Positions 35,960-45,140 of a stretch of DNA of 64,000 bases are shown one piece after another (within the stretch, counting starts at the first letter, position 1; each line of letters begins with the position of its first letter). The DNA is from Bacillus gobiensis (GTDB taxonomy: Bacteria > Bacillota > Bacilli > Bacillales > Bacillaceae). Location of the stretch: the NCBI RefSeq assembly GCF_001278705.1, contig NZ_CP012600.1, forward strand, positions 3,163,917-3,227,916, in the 5' to 3' direction. The notes beneath the pieces were generated by a model that saw nothing but the letters and a program-made list of their open reading frames with translations, had not been told where the DNA came from and searched no databases. Made by a program: the position numbers and the translations under genes.

Positions 35960-36961
35960 TTAATACCCATTCCTAGAAAGGATCTGTTCAATCTCACTTT
36001 CTTCCTCTTCTAGAAAAGTCAGATTCTCCAAGCTTTTGAGATTCTCTTCGATTTGGGATATTCTGCTTGCTCCAATTATGACCGAGGTCATTTCTTTCCT
36101 TCTTAGCACCCAGGACAGTGCCATTTGGGCAAGGGTTTGACCTCTTTTTTCTGCAATTGCATTTAAATTTATCAGCATTGTCAATATTCCATCATTAATA
36201 GCGGACAATGTTAAAAAGCCGCTTCCTTTGGAAATCCTGGAATCATCGGGAATTCCATTTAAGTATCTGTCAGTTAAAAGACCTTGTGCCAACGGAGAAA
36301 AAGCGATCGCGCCTATTTTTTCTTCATCTAAAACGTCAAGCAGCCCTTTTTCTACATCCCTTTTCAGCATTGAATAAATCGGCTGATGGATTAAGCAAGG
36401 TGTTCCAAGCTCTTTCAAGATCTTTGCAGCTGCTCTCGTTTCCTCAGGGCTGTAAGAAGAGATTCCCACATATAATGCTTTACCCTGCCGCACAATATGA
36501 TCCAGCGCCTGCATGGACTCTTCTAACGGAGTTTCTGGATCTGGCCGGTGATGATAAAATATATCGACGTATTCGAGTCCCATTCGTTTTAAGCTCTGAT
36601 CAAGGCTGGCTATTAAATATTTTCTTGATCCATTATTTCCGTAAGGCCCCGGCCACATCTCATAGCCTGCTTTAGATGAAATAACGAGTTCGTCCCGGTA
36701 CGGCAGCAAATCTTTTTTTAATATTTCTCCAAAGGTTTCTTCGGCAGAACCAGGAGGCGGTCCATAATTATTAGCTAAATCAAAATGTGTGATCCCTGCG
36801 TCAAATGCATATCTGACCATGCTTCTGCTGTTTTCGAAGGAGTCCTTCCCGCCAAAATTATGCCACAAACCCAACGATAGAGCAGGCAGCATCAATCCGC
36901 TATTGCCACATCTGTTATAAATCATCGTTTCATAACGACGACCAGAAGCCTGATAACTCAT
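35960..36961 (-). CDS. Aldo/keto reductase, YghZ (L-glyceraldehyde-3-phosphate reductase)-like
   Basis: A 333-residue (alpha/beta)8 aldo/keto reductase. Catalytic residues are Asp and Tyr in FDLANNYGPPPGSAEE (about 56-71), Lys in ISSKAGY (about 94-100) and His in FYHHRPDP (about 139-146). The NADPH site is the C-terminal VIIGASRISQIEEN. The PPPGSAEE insertion and GYEMWPGPYG are typical of the YghZ/Kv-beta-like AKR14 branch. It reduces aldehydes, possibly L-glyceraldehyde 3-phosphate or methylglyoxal. GGCGGA precedes the ATG. Single gene. Confidence 0.92.
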   Translation of the reverse strand: MSYQASGRRYETMIYNRCGNSGLMLPALSLGLWHNFGGKDSFENSRSMVRYAFDAGITHFDLANNYGPPPGSAEETFGEILKKDLLPYRDELVISSKAGYEMWPGPYGNNGSRKYLIASLDQSLKRMGLEYVDIFYHHRPDPETPLEESMQALDHIVRQGKALYVGISSYSPEETRAAAKILKELGTPCLIHQPIYSMLKRDVEKGLLDVLDEEKIGAIAFSPLAQGLLTDRYLNGIPDDSRISKGSGFLTLSAINDGILTMLINLNAIAEKRGQTLAQMALSWVLRRKEMTSVIIGASRISQIEENLKSLENLTFLEEEESEIEQILSRNGY

Positions 36962-37106
36962 CTTTTATTCCGCCTTCCTTATGTGAAATCGCTATCATAA
37001 TCTAGTATAAATGATTTTTGATAGAGAAGGCGACTATACTGAAATAAAGCGTCACTTTTTTTGGCAAGGACTAAGGTAATCCACACTCATTGTAAAATGA
37101 ATAAAG

Positions 37107-37376
37107 TTACCACGGAACTACTCCGTTTTCATCGAAGAAACCACCATTAGGTCCATCTTCCGGGAGAGTTGCAAGGTGAACGACAATTGTGGCTGCCTGT
37201 TCAACCGTGCGAGTGCCTTGAAATTGATTTAAATCTGTCGCCGTAAAACCTGGACAAGCAGAGTTTATTTTAATAGGTGTATCCTTTAACTCATATGCAA
37301 AATGGACAGTAAGCTGATTAACTGCTGCTTTAGACGAATTGTACGCAAGAATTTTTGCTTGATAAAATTCAAAGTC
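37107..37376 (-). pseudogene. 3' fragment of a short-chain dehydrogenase/reductase gene
   Basis: Reading the minus strand gives the last 90 residues of an SDR: catalytic YNSSKAAVNQL, then INSACPGFTATDLN and GGFFDENGVVPW, then TAA at 37107. The Rossmann N-terminal two-thirds is missing. Homology stops abruptly near 37376, where an AdaA-like fragment on the other strand begins. The gene was cut by a deletion or rearrangement. Confidence 0.85.
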
Positions 37377-37379
37377 AGG

Positions 37380-37778
37380 GTCACTTTATGTAAAAGATGT
37401 CGCCCGGATCTGTTTTCAAACCTCAATCCAAGAGAACAAATAATTAAAAAAACTACTGACTTTTTAATAAATAACTATTCCTGCGAGCTGTCACTTGAAG
37501 ACATAGCGAAACGTGTCTACGCAAGCCCGTTTTATTTACAACGGATTTTTAAAGAAGAAATGAAGATGCCACCTGCTCAATTTCTAACAACTAAACGGAT
37601 GGAAGCAACAAAAGAGTTAATTATGCATACGAGCCTAAGCATTACGGCGATCGCCTACGAAGTCGGATTTAAAAGCTCTTCGCATTTCTCTACGCTTTTT
37701 CGTAAATCCGTCGGCCTCTCCCCGTCTGACTATCGACTCGAACAAAAACAACAAAGCAGTTCGGTTGTTCAGTATTAA
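37380..37778 (+). pseudogene. AdaA-like AraC regulator fragment, 5' truncated
   Basis: Homology starts at VTLCKRCRPD, the second Cys pair of an Ada zinc domain, and continues through a complete AraC helix-turn-helix pair (LSLEDIAKRVYASPFYLQRI and ITAIAYEVGFKSSSHFSTLF). The methyl-accepting first Cys pair is gone. The open frame extends to 37302 only by reading through antisense SDR sequence, giving a chimeric start. Probably a dead remnant, although the DNA-binding half is intact and could be expressed. Confidence 0.75.
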
Positions 37779-37820
37779 TCAGACAAAAAAAGATAGCATC
37801 TAAAGACGCTATCTCTAACT

Positions 37821-38273
37821 TTAAAACCCTAACTCCAAAACCTTCCCGGTCTCGGCGTATGTTTTGATATTGCTTAGAATCATCGGCCAATGCTGCTCTG
37901 TGCTCTCATAAGAAGGATGGCCCTCTGTCCACTGGTCATCAACTAAGGTTAATTTTGTGCATTGTCCCACTTGTTCAAGGGTAATTGTCACTCTCGATTC
38001 AAGCTCAGCATGGTTTGAACGATAGCTTGGTCCGGGATGCTCAGTGAAGCTGAACACTTTATTCGGTTCAAATGCCAACAGTTTGCCATATACATGAACC
38101 GTTTCTTCTCCGTCATTGCCCGGCCCAACATATTCCAGTGAGTCTCCCACTTTAAAGGTGGATCGGATCACTGTACCAGCAAACGTTTTTTTCGTCCCCT
38201 CAGGCGAGATCAATGCATTCCACAATTCTTCGGGACGAGCCCCGATATAAAACACAAATTTAAGATCCTTCAC
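37821..38273 (-). CDS. SRPBCC/AHSA1-family protein
   Basis: About 150 residues of the START-like SRPBCC fold in its AHSA1 form. VFYIGARPEELWNALISPEGTKK opens the domain, FEPNKVFSFTEHPG lies mid-domain and HWPMILSNIKTYAETG is the closing helix. The real start is GTG 38273 with GGAGTG upstream; longer frames lack a site. Small-molecule or lipid binding is inferred from the fold. It is divergent from an AraC-type regulator that may control it. Confidence 0.85.
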   Translation of the reverse strand: MKDLKFVFYIGARPEELWNALISPEGTKKTFAGTVIRSTFKVGDSLEYVGPGNDGEETVHVYGKLLAFEPNKVFSFTEHPGPSYRSNHAELESRVTITLEQVGQCTKLTLVDDQWTEGHPSYESTEQHWPMILSNIKTYAETGKVLELGF

Positions 38274-38420
38274 AATTATCACTCCTTCAGCAAAATAGGC
38301 ACCATTATCCTTATTGCCACCATTCATTCTTGTTGTTACTATAGAAAATAATACCATTAAGAAATTACGGATGATTGTAAAAATGCGACATGGTTAAAAA
38401 TTTGTCCAGGGGTGGAAGCT

Positions 38421-39218
38421 GTGGAGACAAATCAAGCGCATCCAAACAAAGGAATATTAAATAAGAAAACAGGCGATCTGAAGTACACACTTTTGCGGCA
38501 CACTCCCTCAGAGGATCTTCATTTTTTTATTCAGCGCTATTGGACAGTCAAGTGGGACTTAAGAGGACAGGCTCCTTATCGCCAAAAGATTCTTTCTCAT
38601 CCTTGTGTGAACATGGTGTTTGAGAAAGGAAATTCGAGAATATATGGAATCTCAAAGGAAACGTCGTCACATCTTCTAAAGGATGAAGGACAGGTGTTTG
38701 GGATCAAGTTCAAGCCCGGCGCTTTTCACTCTTTTATCAATTCCCCGGTTTCTCAGCTAACGAATCGCAGCATCCCCATTGAAGAAGTGTTCGGAACGAA
38801 TGTTAAGAAAGTAGAGGATGAATTGTTTACACTTGAAGATGAAGACATGAGGATTCAGCTTGTCGAAAATTTCTTTCGCGAACATCTTCCAGAGAAAAAT
38901 AAAAATGCTGAACTAACGACTCAAATCGCAGAACATATAGCTGCAAATCGGGAGATAACGAAAGTTGAACAATTAGCTCACATGTTTAAGATAAACAAAA
39001 GAACGCTGCAACGGATGTTCAATCAGTTTGTCGGCGTAAGTCCGAAATGGGTCATCAAACGAGCCCGTCTCCATGAGGCAGCCGAACTTGCCGAAAAAGG
39101 GAAAAGACCGAATTGGTCGCAGCTAGCTTTGGAACTTGGGTATTACGATCAATCCCACTTTATCAAAGATTTCAAGAGGGTTATCGGCAAGTCTCCGAAA
39201 GAGTACGGTAAGATTTAA
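38421..39218 (+). CDS. AraC-family transcriptional regulator
   Basis: About 265 residues with an N-terminal DUF6597-like cupin/ligand region (HFFIQRYWTVKWDL, HPCVNMVFEKG, GIKFKPGAFHSF) and a C-terminal AraC helix-turn-helix pair (VEQLAHMFKINKRTLQRMF and WSQLALELGYYDQSHFIKDF). The GTG at 38421 with AGGGGTGG upstream is a better start than GTG 38412. It is transcribed divergently from the SRPBCC gene, a frequent pairing in Bacillus, suggesting local control. Confidence 0.88.
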   Translation: METNQAHPNKGILNKKTGDLKYTLLRHTPSEDLHFFIQRYWTVKWDLRGQAPYRQKILSHPCVNMVFEKGNSRIYGISKETSSHLLKDEGQVFGIKFKPGAFHSFINSPVSQLTNRSIPIEEVFGTNVKKVEDELFTLEDEDMRIQLVENFFREHLPEKNKNAELTTQIAEHIAANREITKVEQLAHMFKINKRTLQRMFNQFVGVSPKWVIKRARLHEAAELAEKGKRPNWSQLALELGYYDQSHFIKDFKRVIGKSPKEYGKI

Positions 39219-39395
39219 CTTAATCTGTATTTTAATAAGCAGCAAGAAATGAAACCACAGAGGAAACCCTGTGGTTTTTAACTGCTTAAATAACTTATTT
39301 CAAAATAAAGATAAAAATCGAGTTTACAACAACACACTGTAAGAGTATGATAATAAAGGTGTTTCCCCATATTTTATGAAAAGGAGTTGATTTTT

Positions 39396-39524
39396 TTGAG
39401 TAGTCGAAGTTGCAGCGAACCCGAACCCAGCTCGAATATTGAGGAAGTCATAAATGTACCAATACTCAGAAGATTGATTACGAAGAAAAACATCAACTCT
39501 TTTGTGTGGCTGGAACATTTTTGA
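39396..39524 (+). CDS. Possible 42-residue small protein or leader peptide before corA
   Basis: A TTG start (39396) preceded by AAAGGAG opens a 42-residue frame (MSSRSCSEPEPSSNIEEV, then a basic RRLITKKN stretch) ending 29 bp before the corA ATG. No family is recognised. The position suggests either a co-expressed small protein or a leader. Evidence is the ribosome site and the compact spacing only. Confidence 0.35.
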   Translation: MSSRSCSEPEPSSNIEEVINVPILRRLITKKNINSFVWLEHF

Positions 39525-39552
39525 CTCCTCACGAAGAAGAGGAGGCTAAATC

Positions 39553-40491
39553 ATGTTAGACATTTATTTGAGCAACGAATCAGGAAAACTTCAAAAAACA
39601 AATGAAATTACCAAGGGTTGCTGGATTAATATGATCAACCCGAATACAGATGAAATCAATTATATTTGCAATAATTTAGATATTCCAACAGATTTTATTA
39701 AAGATGCACTTGATGATGAAGAAAGATCCCGAATTGAAAAAGAAGACGATAATATCTTAATTATCGTTGATTTTCCATACATTACCCACGATGATGCAGG
39801 TTTTCCCATTTATGAAACAATTCCTATCGGTATGGCAATAGCAAAAAATTGTTTCATTACTGTGTCTTTAAAGGATACCCCTATTCTCAACGACTTTAGC
39901 AATCAAAAAATCCGTGACTTTTATACCTATAAACGAACAAGATTTGCGTTGCAGATTCTTTATGTGATCTCTACCTATTATTTAAGATATTTAAAGCAAA
40001 TCAATAAAAAAACAAATGAAATTGAAAACGAATTGCATCAATCAATGAAAAATAAAGAATTATACGCCTTTCTTGCTCTTGAGAAAAGCTTGGTATATTT
40101 CACTACATCATTGAAGGCGAACAAAATCGTTTTAGAAAAATTAATGAGATTAAATCATTTAAAGATGTACGATGAAGACAAGGATTTATTAGACGATGTA
40201 ATTATCGAAAATACACAAGCCATTGAAATGGCCGATACGTACAGCAGTATTTTAAGCGGAATGATGGATGCTTTCGCTTCAGTTATCTCTAACAATTTGA
40301 ATATCGTGATGAAGTTTCTGACTTCCATTACCATCGTTTTATCGCTTCCTACTATGGTCGCCAGCTTCTACGGCATGAACGTTGATTTGCCTTTTCAAAA
40401 AAATCCGCATGCTTTTTGGTTAACGATATTATTTGCCGTCATTTTATCAAGCGGTACAGCAATTATCTTTTGGAAAAAGAGATTTTTCTAA
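39553..40491 (+). CDS. corA: CorA-family divalent cation transporter
   Basis: A 312-residue protein with a large cytosolic N-terminal domain, a long helix (about 130-250) and two C-terminal membrane helices. The first helix ends in the pore signature YGMNVDLP (about 272-279, GMN). The family passively imports Mg2+ and sometimes Co2+ or Ni2+ as a pentamer. AGGAGG lies before ATG. Confidence 0.93.
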   Translation: MLDIYLSNESGKLQKTNEITKGCWINMINPNTDEINYICNNLDIPTDFIKDALDDEERSRIEKEDDNILIIVDFPYITHDDAGFPIYETIPIGMAIAKNCFITVSLKDTPILNDFSNQKIRDFYTYKRTRFALQILYVISTYYLRYLKQINKKTNEIENELHQSMKNKELYAFLALEKSLVYFTTSLKANKIVLEKLMRLNHLKMYDEDKDLLDDVIIENTQAIEMADTYSSILSGMMDAFASVISNNLNIVMKFLTSITIVLSLPTMVASFYGMNVDLPFQKNPHAFWLTILFAVILSSGTAIIFWKKRFF

Positions 40492-40501
40492 AAACTTGCA
40501 A

Positions 40502-40540
40502 AGCCGATGCTTCTCTGTACGAGAACATCGGCTTTTTTTA
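40502..40540 (+). terminator. Terminator after corA
   Basis: AGCCGATG (40502-40509) pairs with CATCGGCT (40526-40533), followed by TTTTTT. Confidence 0.85.
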
Positions 40541-40543
40541 CGC

Positions 40544-40977
40544 TTACTTCCATACATCATTCGCAATGTGAACCACGTGTTTCAGTTTCTCCCATTGTTG
40601 TTCTTCCGTCAGTAAATTCCCTTCCTCTGTTGAAGCAAAGCCGCATTGTGGGCTGAGCGAAAGCTGGCTTAAGTCAACATATTTGGCTGCTTTTTCGATT
40701 CTGCGTTTGATGTCATCAGGGTTTTCCAGTTCTCCGAATTTTGACGTGACAAGACCGAGAACGATCTGCAAATCAGGTCGTTTTACATAACGGAGAGGTT
40801 CAAAACCACCTGAACGCTCGTCATCAAATTCAAGGAAAAGCCCGTCCACGTTTAACCCATCGAAAATCGTTTCGGCAGCTGCATCATACCCGCCCTCGGC
40901 TGTCCAAGTCGATTGGAAGTTTCCGCGGCAAATGTGCATCGACTGTTAAATCCTCAGGACGATCATTTCACAATATC
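40544..40977 (-). pseudogene. 3' fragment of a YxjG/MetE-C-like methionine synthase gene
   Basis: The frame codes MHICRGNFQSTW, DGLNVDGLFLEFDDERSG and LSLSPQCGFASTEEGN, the zinc- and folate-site C-terminal third of cobalamin-independent methionine-synthase-like proteins (YxjG/YxjH, about 375 residues). The Cys of CRGN and SPQCGF are kept. Upstream, NDRPEDLTV lies in another frame, so there is also a frameshift at about 40947. Homology ends at 40977 next to a stop. The 5' two-thirds has been deleted. Confidence 0.85.
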
Positions 40978-41003
40978 AAGTGATTATCACTCATACGTTG
41001 GCA

Positions 41004-41729
41004 CTAAATCGCTTTTTTCTTCATATACATCAGCCCGCCTGCCAAAAAGACAATCAAGCTCCCTCCGATCACCAGAGAAAGTTTGGCCAGCGGCACGTAA
41101 AACACTTCCCCTTCGTTAACCGGCATCATCATTAAAAACGGCTGTGTCCACGGATAGATTGGACCATATGTTTCTGAATTGGCAACCATTATAGACGGCA
41201 ATGTAAAAATCACATTTAATGCAAAGGGAGCAGCAAAGCTCGTCCAGGCAATCCCTACCCACAGCAATAGAGCGGCAATAGGAAAGACAGCGATAAGGCT
41301 GCCAATCATGCTTTTGGCTATCGTTCCAATCGGAAAGGGTTCTCCGTATCCCGCCATAGTCCCGGCTATCCTAAAAACAACGAACACCATGAGCTGAAGA
41401 AAAGAAACGATCAATAAAATGAGCACGTATTTTGACCAAAAGACGGTTGATCTTGTTACGGGGAGTGTCAGCATCTGCTTCCAGCTATTATTCTGGTGCT
41501 CGTACCTGCATATGCTTCCCGCAAGAATACCGATAAACAACGGAAGGAAGAGAAGACCGTACACCATACTAATATACATTAATGCCTCATGCCATGGACT
41601 TGTCCCCATCTCATTCGATCCTGATAATCCCACCATGAGAGCAATCATCGGCCCCAGCCAAATGAGCAATAGTATTTTCGATTTTCTTACCTTATACCAT
41701 TCCAGCTGCAAGCTTTTAAAAAAAATCAT
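41004..41729 (-). CDS. ABC-2 permease of a LanFEG-like exporter (second permease)
   Basis: A 241-residue protein with six membrane helices, of the MutG/EpiG/SpaG-like ABC-2 permease type. It begins three bases after the first permease gene and ends the operon. Pairs of roughly 240-residue permeases behind a BcrA-type ATPase are characteristic of lantibiotic self-protection or resistance exporters, which expel peptides from the membrane. Confidence 0.85.
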   Translation of the reverse strand: MIFFKSLQLEWYKVRKSKILLLIWLGPMIALMVGLSGSNEMGTSPWHEALMYISMVYGLLFLPLFIGILAGSICRYEHQNNSWKQMLTLPVTRSTVFWSKYVLILLIVSFLQLMVFVVFRIAGTMAGYGEPFPIGTIAKSMIGSLIAVFPIAALLLWVGIAWTSFAAPFALNVIFTLPSIMVANSETYGPIYPWTQPFLMMMPVNEGEVFYVPLAKLSLVIGGSLIVFLAGGLMYMKKKAI

Positions 41730-41732
41730 CGT

Positions 41733-42449
41733 TTATTTCCGCTCCCTTCTTGAAAAATCGAGCGCACCGCCTGCGTAGAGTGCTATTCCCAGCGCTATTC
41801 CAAGCCATACAAACTGAAGAGATTCTGCTTCCCACGGATAGGCATTCGCCCACGTCCATATGACCCAATCAGCCACTAGATTGCCTCCACCGAACATGGC
41901 AACGATCATTCCTAAAATCCCTACGGTCAGGCTGATTCCCTGATTGTCAAACGTCATGGACAGCCATAGCTGGAGCGCTAAAATCGGCATGGCAGCAAGC
42001 ATAGGAAAAAAACTATTTTTAGCTGCCGCCACCCATGGCACATCCGGACCGAAGCCAAGAGCCAACCCGAGCAATGCCGTCCCTATCCAAACGAGAAAAC
42101 TGGCGGTCAGGATCATCATAAAAAGAACAAAATATTTGGCAAAGTATACGTCTCTTTTCTTAACCGGCAATGCAAAAATTTGTTTCCAGGCATTGGTCTG
42201 GTGTTCAATACCCGCCATCATGGAAGCGACAATGCATGATCCAAGCAGTACAGCTGAGGGCAAAAACATATTCACATTTTGAAAGACGCCTGCCCATTGA
42301 TTGTCATACTGGGTAATTAAATAATCGTACCGCACGCCGTAGTTCACTGCTTGAAGAGAAATGACCCCGAAAGCACCGAGAAAGACAAGAAACCATAATC
42401 CCTTTCTTTTGACTTTTAACAATTCTATTTTTATAAGCGATCCAATCAT
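41733..42449 (-). CDS. ABC-2 permease of a LanFEG-like exporter (first permease)
   Basis: A 238-residue, six-helix ABC-2 permease. Like its downstream partner it has the HQ.NAWKQIFALPV stretch (about 74-88) typical of MutE/EpiE-family immunity permeases. Its start overlaps the ATPase stop by four bases. Confidence 0.85.
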   Translation of the reverse strand: MIGSLIKIELLKVKRKGLWFLVFLGAFGVISLQAVNYGVRYDYLITQYDNQWAGVFQNVNMFLPSAVLLGSCIVASMMAGIEHQTNAWKQIFALPVKKRDVYFAKYFVLFMMILTASFLVWIGTALLGLALGFGPDVPWVAAAKNSFFPMLAAMPILALQLWLSMTFDNQGISLTVGILGMIVAMFGGGNLVADWVIWTWANAYPWEAESLQFVWLGIALGIALYAGGALDFSRRERK

Positions 42450-43366
42450 GCACTTTTCTCCTCTTTGGTCATATTCAAGAAGATGTCTTCAAGTGACCGT
42501 TTTTCCTCCTCGACCCGATAAATTGATACGTCATGTTTCGAGAGAAGCTTAACGATCTTCGCAATTTTTTCATCCGGTGATTCAGGCAAACGGAGCACCC
42601 CTTGTTGCACACTGGCTTCAATTCCGTGAGAGAGCAGGATGTTCGCCGCATTTTTCGGATCACTAACTCTAAGCTGAACCATTTGTCCGGCTTGTTTTCG
42701 CAGGACAGCGATCGAATCCTGAAAAATAAGCTCGCCTTTCGAAATGACGCCTACCGATGTTGCCATTTGGTCGATTTCCGACAGCAAATGGCTGGAGATA
42801 ATGACTGTCATATTTTGCTCTTTCGGCAAGCGCTTGATCAGTTCTCTAATTTCAATAATCCCTTGAGGGTCTAATCCGTTTGTCGGTTCATCTAAAATTA
42901 ACAGCTCCGGTTCCCGAAGCAGAGCTGCAGCAAGACCTAACCGCTGTTTCATGCCTAGCGAAAAGCCCTTTACTTTTTTCTTGCCTGTATTGCTCAGTCC
43001 TACGATCGCCAAAACTTCCTGAATGCGCCGTTTCGGTTGATTCAGGACTTTTCTGAGCGTTTCCAGATTTTCTTCTGCTGTTAAGTGCCCATAGTAGGAT
43101 GGCGACTCCACTAATGAACCTACCTTGCCTAGGATTGTCAGTTTGTTTTTTTGAATATCCTGGCCAAACACTTCAACCGATCCATGAGTCGGATTCAAGA
43201 GCCCGAGCAGCATTCGAATCGTTGTTGTTTTACCGGCGCCATTCGCTCCAAGAAAACCATAGATCTCTCCTTTTTTTACGGATAAATCGATCCCTTTTAC
43301 AGCCAGCTCCTGGCCAAAGCGTTTTGTTAGATTTTTTGTTTGTACAATCATTTCCATTACGATCAC
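42446..43366 (-). CDS. ABC transporter ATPase, BcrA/LanF-like
   Basis: A 306-residue ATPase: Walker A GANGAGKTT, Q-loop at GKVGSLVESP where Glu replaces the usual Gln (the E-loop typical of lantibiotic LanF ATPases), signature FSLGMKQR, Walker B LLILDEPT and H-loop ISSHLL. The C-terminal 90 residues match BcrA-like exporters. It powers the two permeases downstream. A two-component system lies upstream beyond a 430-bp repeat-bearing gap. Confidence 0.92.
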   Translation of the reverse strand: MIVMEMIVQTKNLTKRFGQELAVKGIDLSVKKGEIYGFLGANGAGKTTTIRMLLGLLNPTHGSVEVFGQDIQKNKLTILGKVGSLVESPSYYGHLTAEENLETLRKVLNQPKRRIQEVLAIVGLSNTGKKKVKGFSLGMKQRLGLAAALLREPELLILDEPTNGLDPQGIIEIRELIKRLPKEQNMTVIISSHLLSEIDQMATSVGVISKGELIFQDSIAVLRKQAGQMVQLRVSDPKNAANILLSHGIEASVQQGVLRLPESPDEKIAKIVKLLSKHDVSIYRVEEEKRSLEDIFLNMTKEEKSA

Positions 43367-43428
43367 CTCGACATTTATTGTAGATGCCCGAAGTTAAAGA
43401 GGAGACCAGGGGTGTTTAAGTTTTGTTT

Positions 43429-43731
43429 AAAAAAACGTCTAGTTTCGTTCATTCTACGGCAAGGGTATGCTGATTCAATAGCAGCGCATCCGATTATCCC
43501 AGGTTATTGTGACCTCTTCGAAAATGATTGCGACCGGTTTTTAATTTTTTGTGACCACTTCGCCATTTATTACGACCAGTTTCAATTTTTTTTGGCCCAC
43601 TTGCTAAAAAATACATCCCCCTCATACCTGCCACTTCACGATCGTGCCCGAAAAAAACAGGTCACTCTTCGTCCATTCTGTGGCAGTGACATGTGATTCT
43701 ATGGCAGCACATCCGCTTATCCCGGGTTTTT
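43429..43731. repeat. Second intergenic repeat block: diverged 75-bp direct repeats around a 21-bp repeat array
   Basis: Segments 43429-43507 and about 43651-43731 are diverged direct repeats (for example CATTCTACGGCA against CATTCTGTGGCA, and GCGCATCCGATTATCCC against GCACATCCGCTTATCCC). Between them, 43504-43608 holds about five imperfect 21-bp units with consensus TTATTGCGACCASTTCG, resembling in length and TTATTG-ACC core the array at 14423-14770. It separates the LanFEG genes from their kinase gene. Confidence 0.75.
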
Positions 43732-43799
43732 CGGCCCACGTGCGTCGTGCGGTTTTCAACATAAAAAAACGAAGCCTTGGATAAGGCCCCGGTGTTCAA

Positions 43800-45140
43800 T
43801 TAATGAGGATAATAGATACATATTTTTGCTCCGGTTTCCGATGAAGCAATCTTCCAGTCCATATTCATATCTTTGATCATCTTAGAAACAATCGTTAAAC
43901 CGATCCCAGCTCCTGCTTCTTTAGAAATTCCCGCAAACCCGGGTCCGCGATCCTCGATAATCAACCCATCTGCCGAATCCCTTTGCAAGGTATGAATGCG
44001 AATATAGCCGCCCTGCTTGGCGTGACGTACAACGTTTTGAAATAAGTTGTCGACAATCCGCTCCATCCAATGAATATCCACGTGCCATTTGGGATGAATT
44101 AAAGGATGTAAATCAACGTCAACTTCAATTCCTTCATTCTCGAAAACCGGATACCATGATGCCACCTGCGAACGCAAGAATCGATTGATGTCCAGCTCCT
44201 GAATATCCATATGATACTTCCCTGCTGTTAATAAAGTATAAGAGAGCAAATTATCAATCAACCGGTCCAAAAGGGTTATTTTCTGATCGAGAATCTGTAC
44301 GGACTCCCGGCCAGTATCGCTTAACCGTTCTCTTGATAATGAATAGGTATGTGCCTGAAGGGTCGTTAACGGTGTCCTGAGATCATGAGAAAGATTCGAA
44401 ATGAGCTGGCGGCGCAGGGATTCCTCTTCCTGTTCCCTTTTCCGGCTCTTTTCTAGTTCAACGACCATTTTGTTGAATGCGTTTTGCAGCTGGCCGATCT
44501 CATCCATCTTCCCGATTTTCACCTGACTGGGAAGCGCTCCATTTTCAGAATGATCCATCGTTTGCTGCAGATGCCGGATTCGATTTCGGAGACGGATAAT
44601 AAACCAAAGAGACGCAGCAATGAAAATCAAAAGCAATAAAAGCAGCCCCAGCCCGATGAAAAGCGGATTGATTTGAATCGGCGGATGCAGAACAGATCTT
44701 GGAATTTGAATTACAGCAAGCCCATTTTTCTGGTCATTTCCGATAAAGGCGATGACTGTATATGGATCATTCCCATATCGCTTTTTAATAAATTCAGCCG
44801 TCGTTCCTGACGTCCATTCTTGCTGCACGTCCAAATTCTCAGGCAGCTTCTCTGAGGTACGTCCATTTTTATTTACAATGAAGAAGGAAGCCTCCGGATA
44901 CCTTTCCTTCCACTGCTTCATACGATCTTGACGTTCTGCAGGAAATAGTTCCAACCAGGTACTTACTTCATCGTGCCAATCCCTTTCGATTTTCTCTTCG
45001 CTGTATGGCTGGCTGTTATGCTGCATATCATATGGTGTGTAAACAAGAATGGATACAATCGGGATCCCCATTGGAAGCAAGATTAAAGCAAAAAATACCA
45101 CGAGTAAATAACGTGTAAGGATCGAATGTCTCCACTTCAT
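43800..45140 (-). CDS. Sensor histidine kinase
   Basis: A 446-residue membrane kinase: helix 1 (about 9-33), an external domain of about 120 residues, helix 2 (about 159-183), HAMP (about 184-236), HisKA with phospho-acceptor His252 in SNLSHDLRTPLT, and ATPase boxes (QNVVRHAK, EDRGPGF, GAGIGLTIV). Its start overlaps the regulator stop. It probably senses cell-envelope stress or a peptide antibiotic and controls the LanFEG-like exporter downstream, but this is inferred from position. Confidence 0.93.
   Translation of the reverse strand: MKWRHSILTRYLLVVFFALILLPMGIPIVSILVYTPYDMQHNSQPYSEEKIERDWHDEVSTWLELFPAERQDRMKQWKERYPEASFFIVNKNGRTSEKLPENLDVQQEWTSGTTAEFIKKRYGNDPYTVIAFIGNDQKNGLAVIQIPRSVLHPPIQINPLFIGLGLLLLLLIFIAASLWFIIRLRNRIRHLQQTMDHSENGALPSQVKIGKMDEIGQLQNAFNKMVVELEKSRKREQEEESLRRQLISNLSHDLRTPLTTLQAHTYSLSRERLSDTGRESVQILDQKITLLDRLIDNLLSYTLLTAGKYHMDIQELDINRFLRSQVASWYPVFENEGIEVDVDLHPLIHPKWHVDIHWMERIVDNLFQNVVRHAKQGGYIRIHTLQRDSADGLIIEDRGPGFAGISKEAGAGIGLTIVSKMIKDMNMDWKIASSETGAKICIYYPH

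Noticed and set aside
36208..36675. 155-residue plus-strand frame inside the aldo/keto reductase gene
   Set aside because: Antisense shadow of a well-conserved enzyme; no ribosome site.
37302..37385. N-terminal extension of the AdaA-like frame
   Set aside because: These residues are the antisense of the SDR fragment, so they are an accident of the junction and not part of the ancestral protein.
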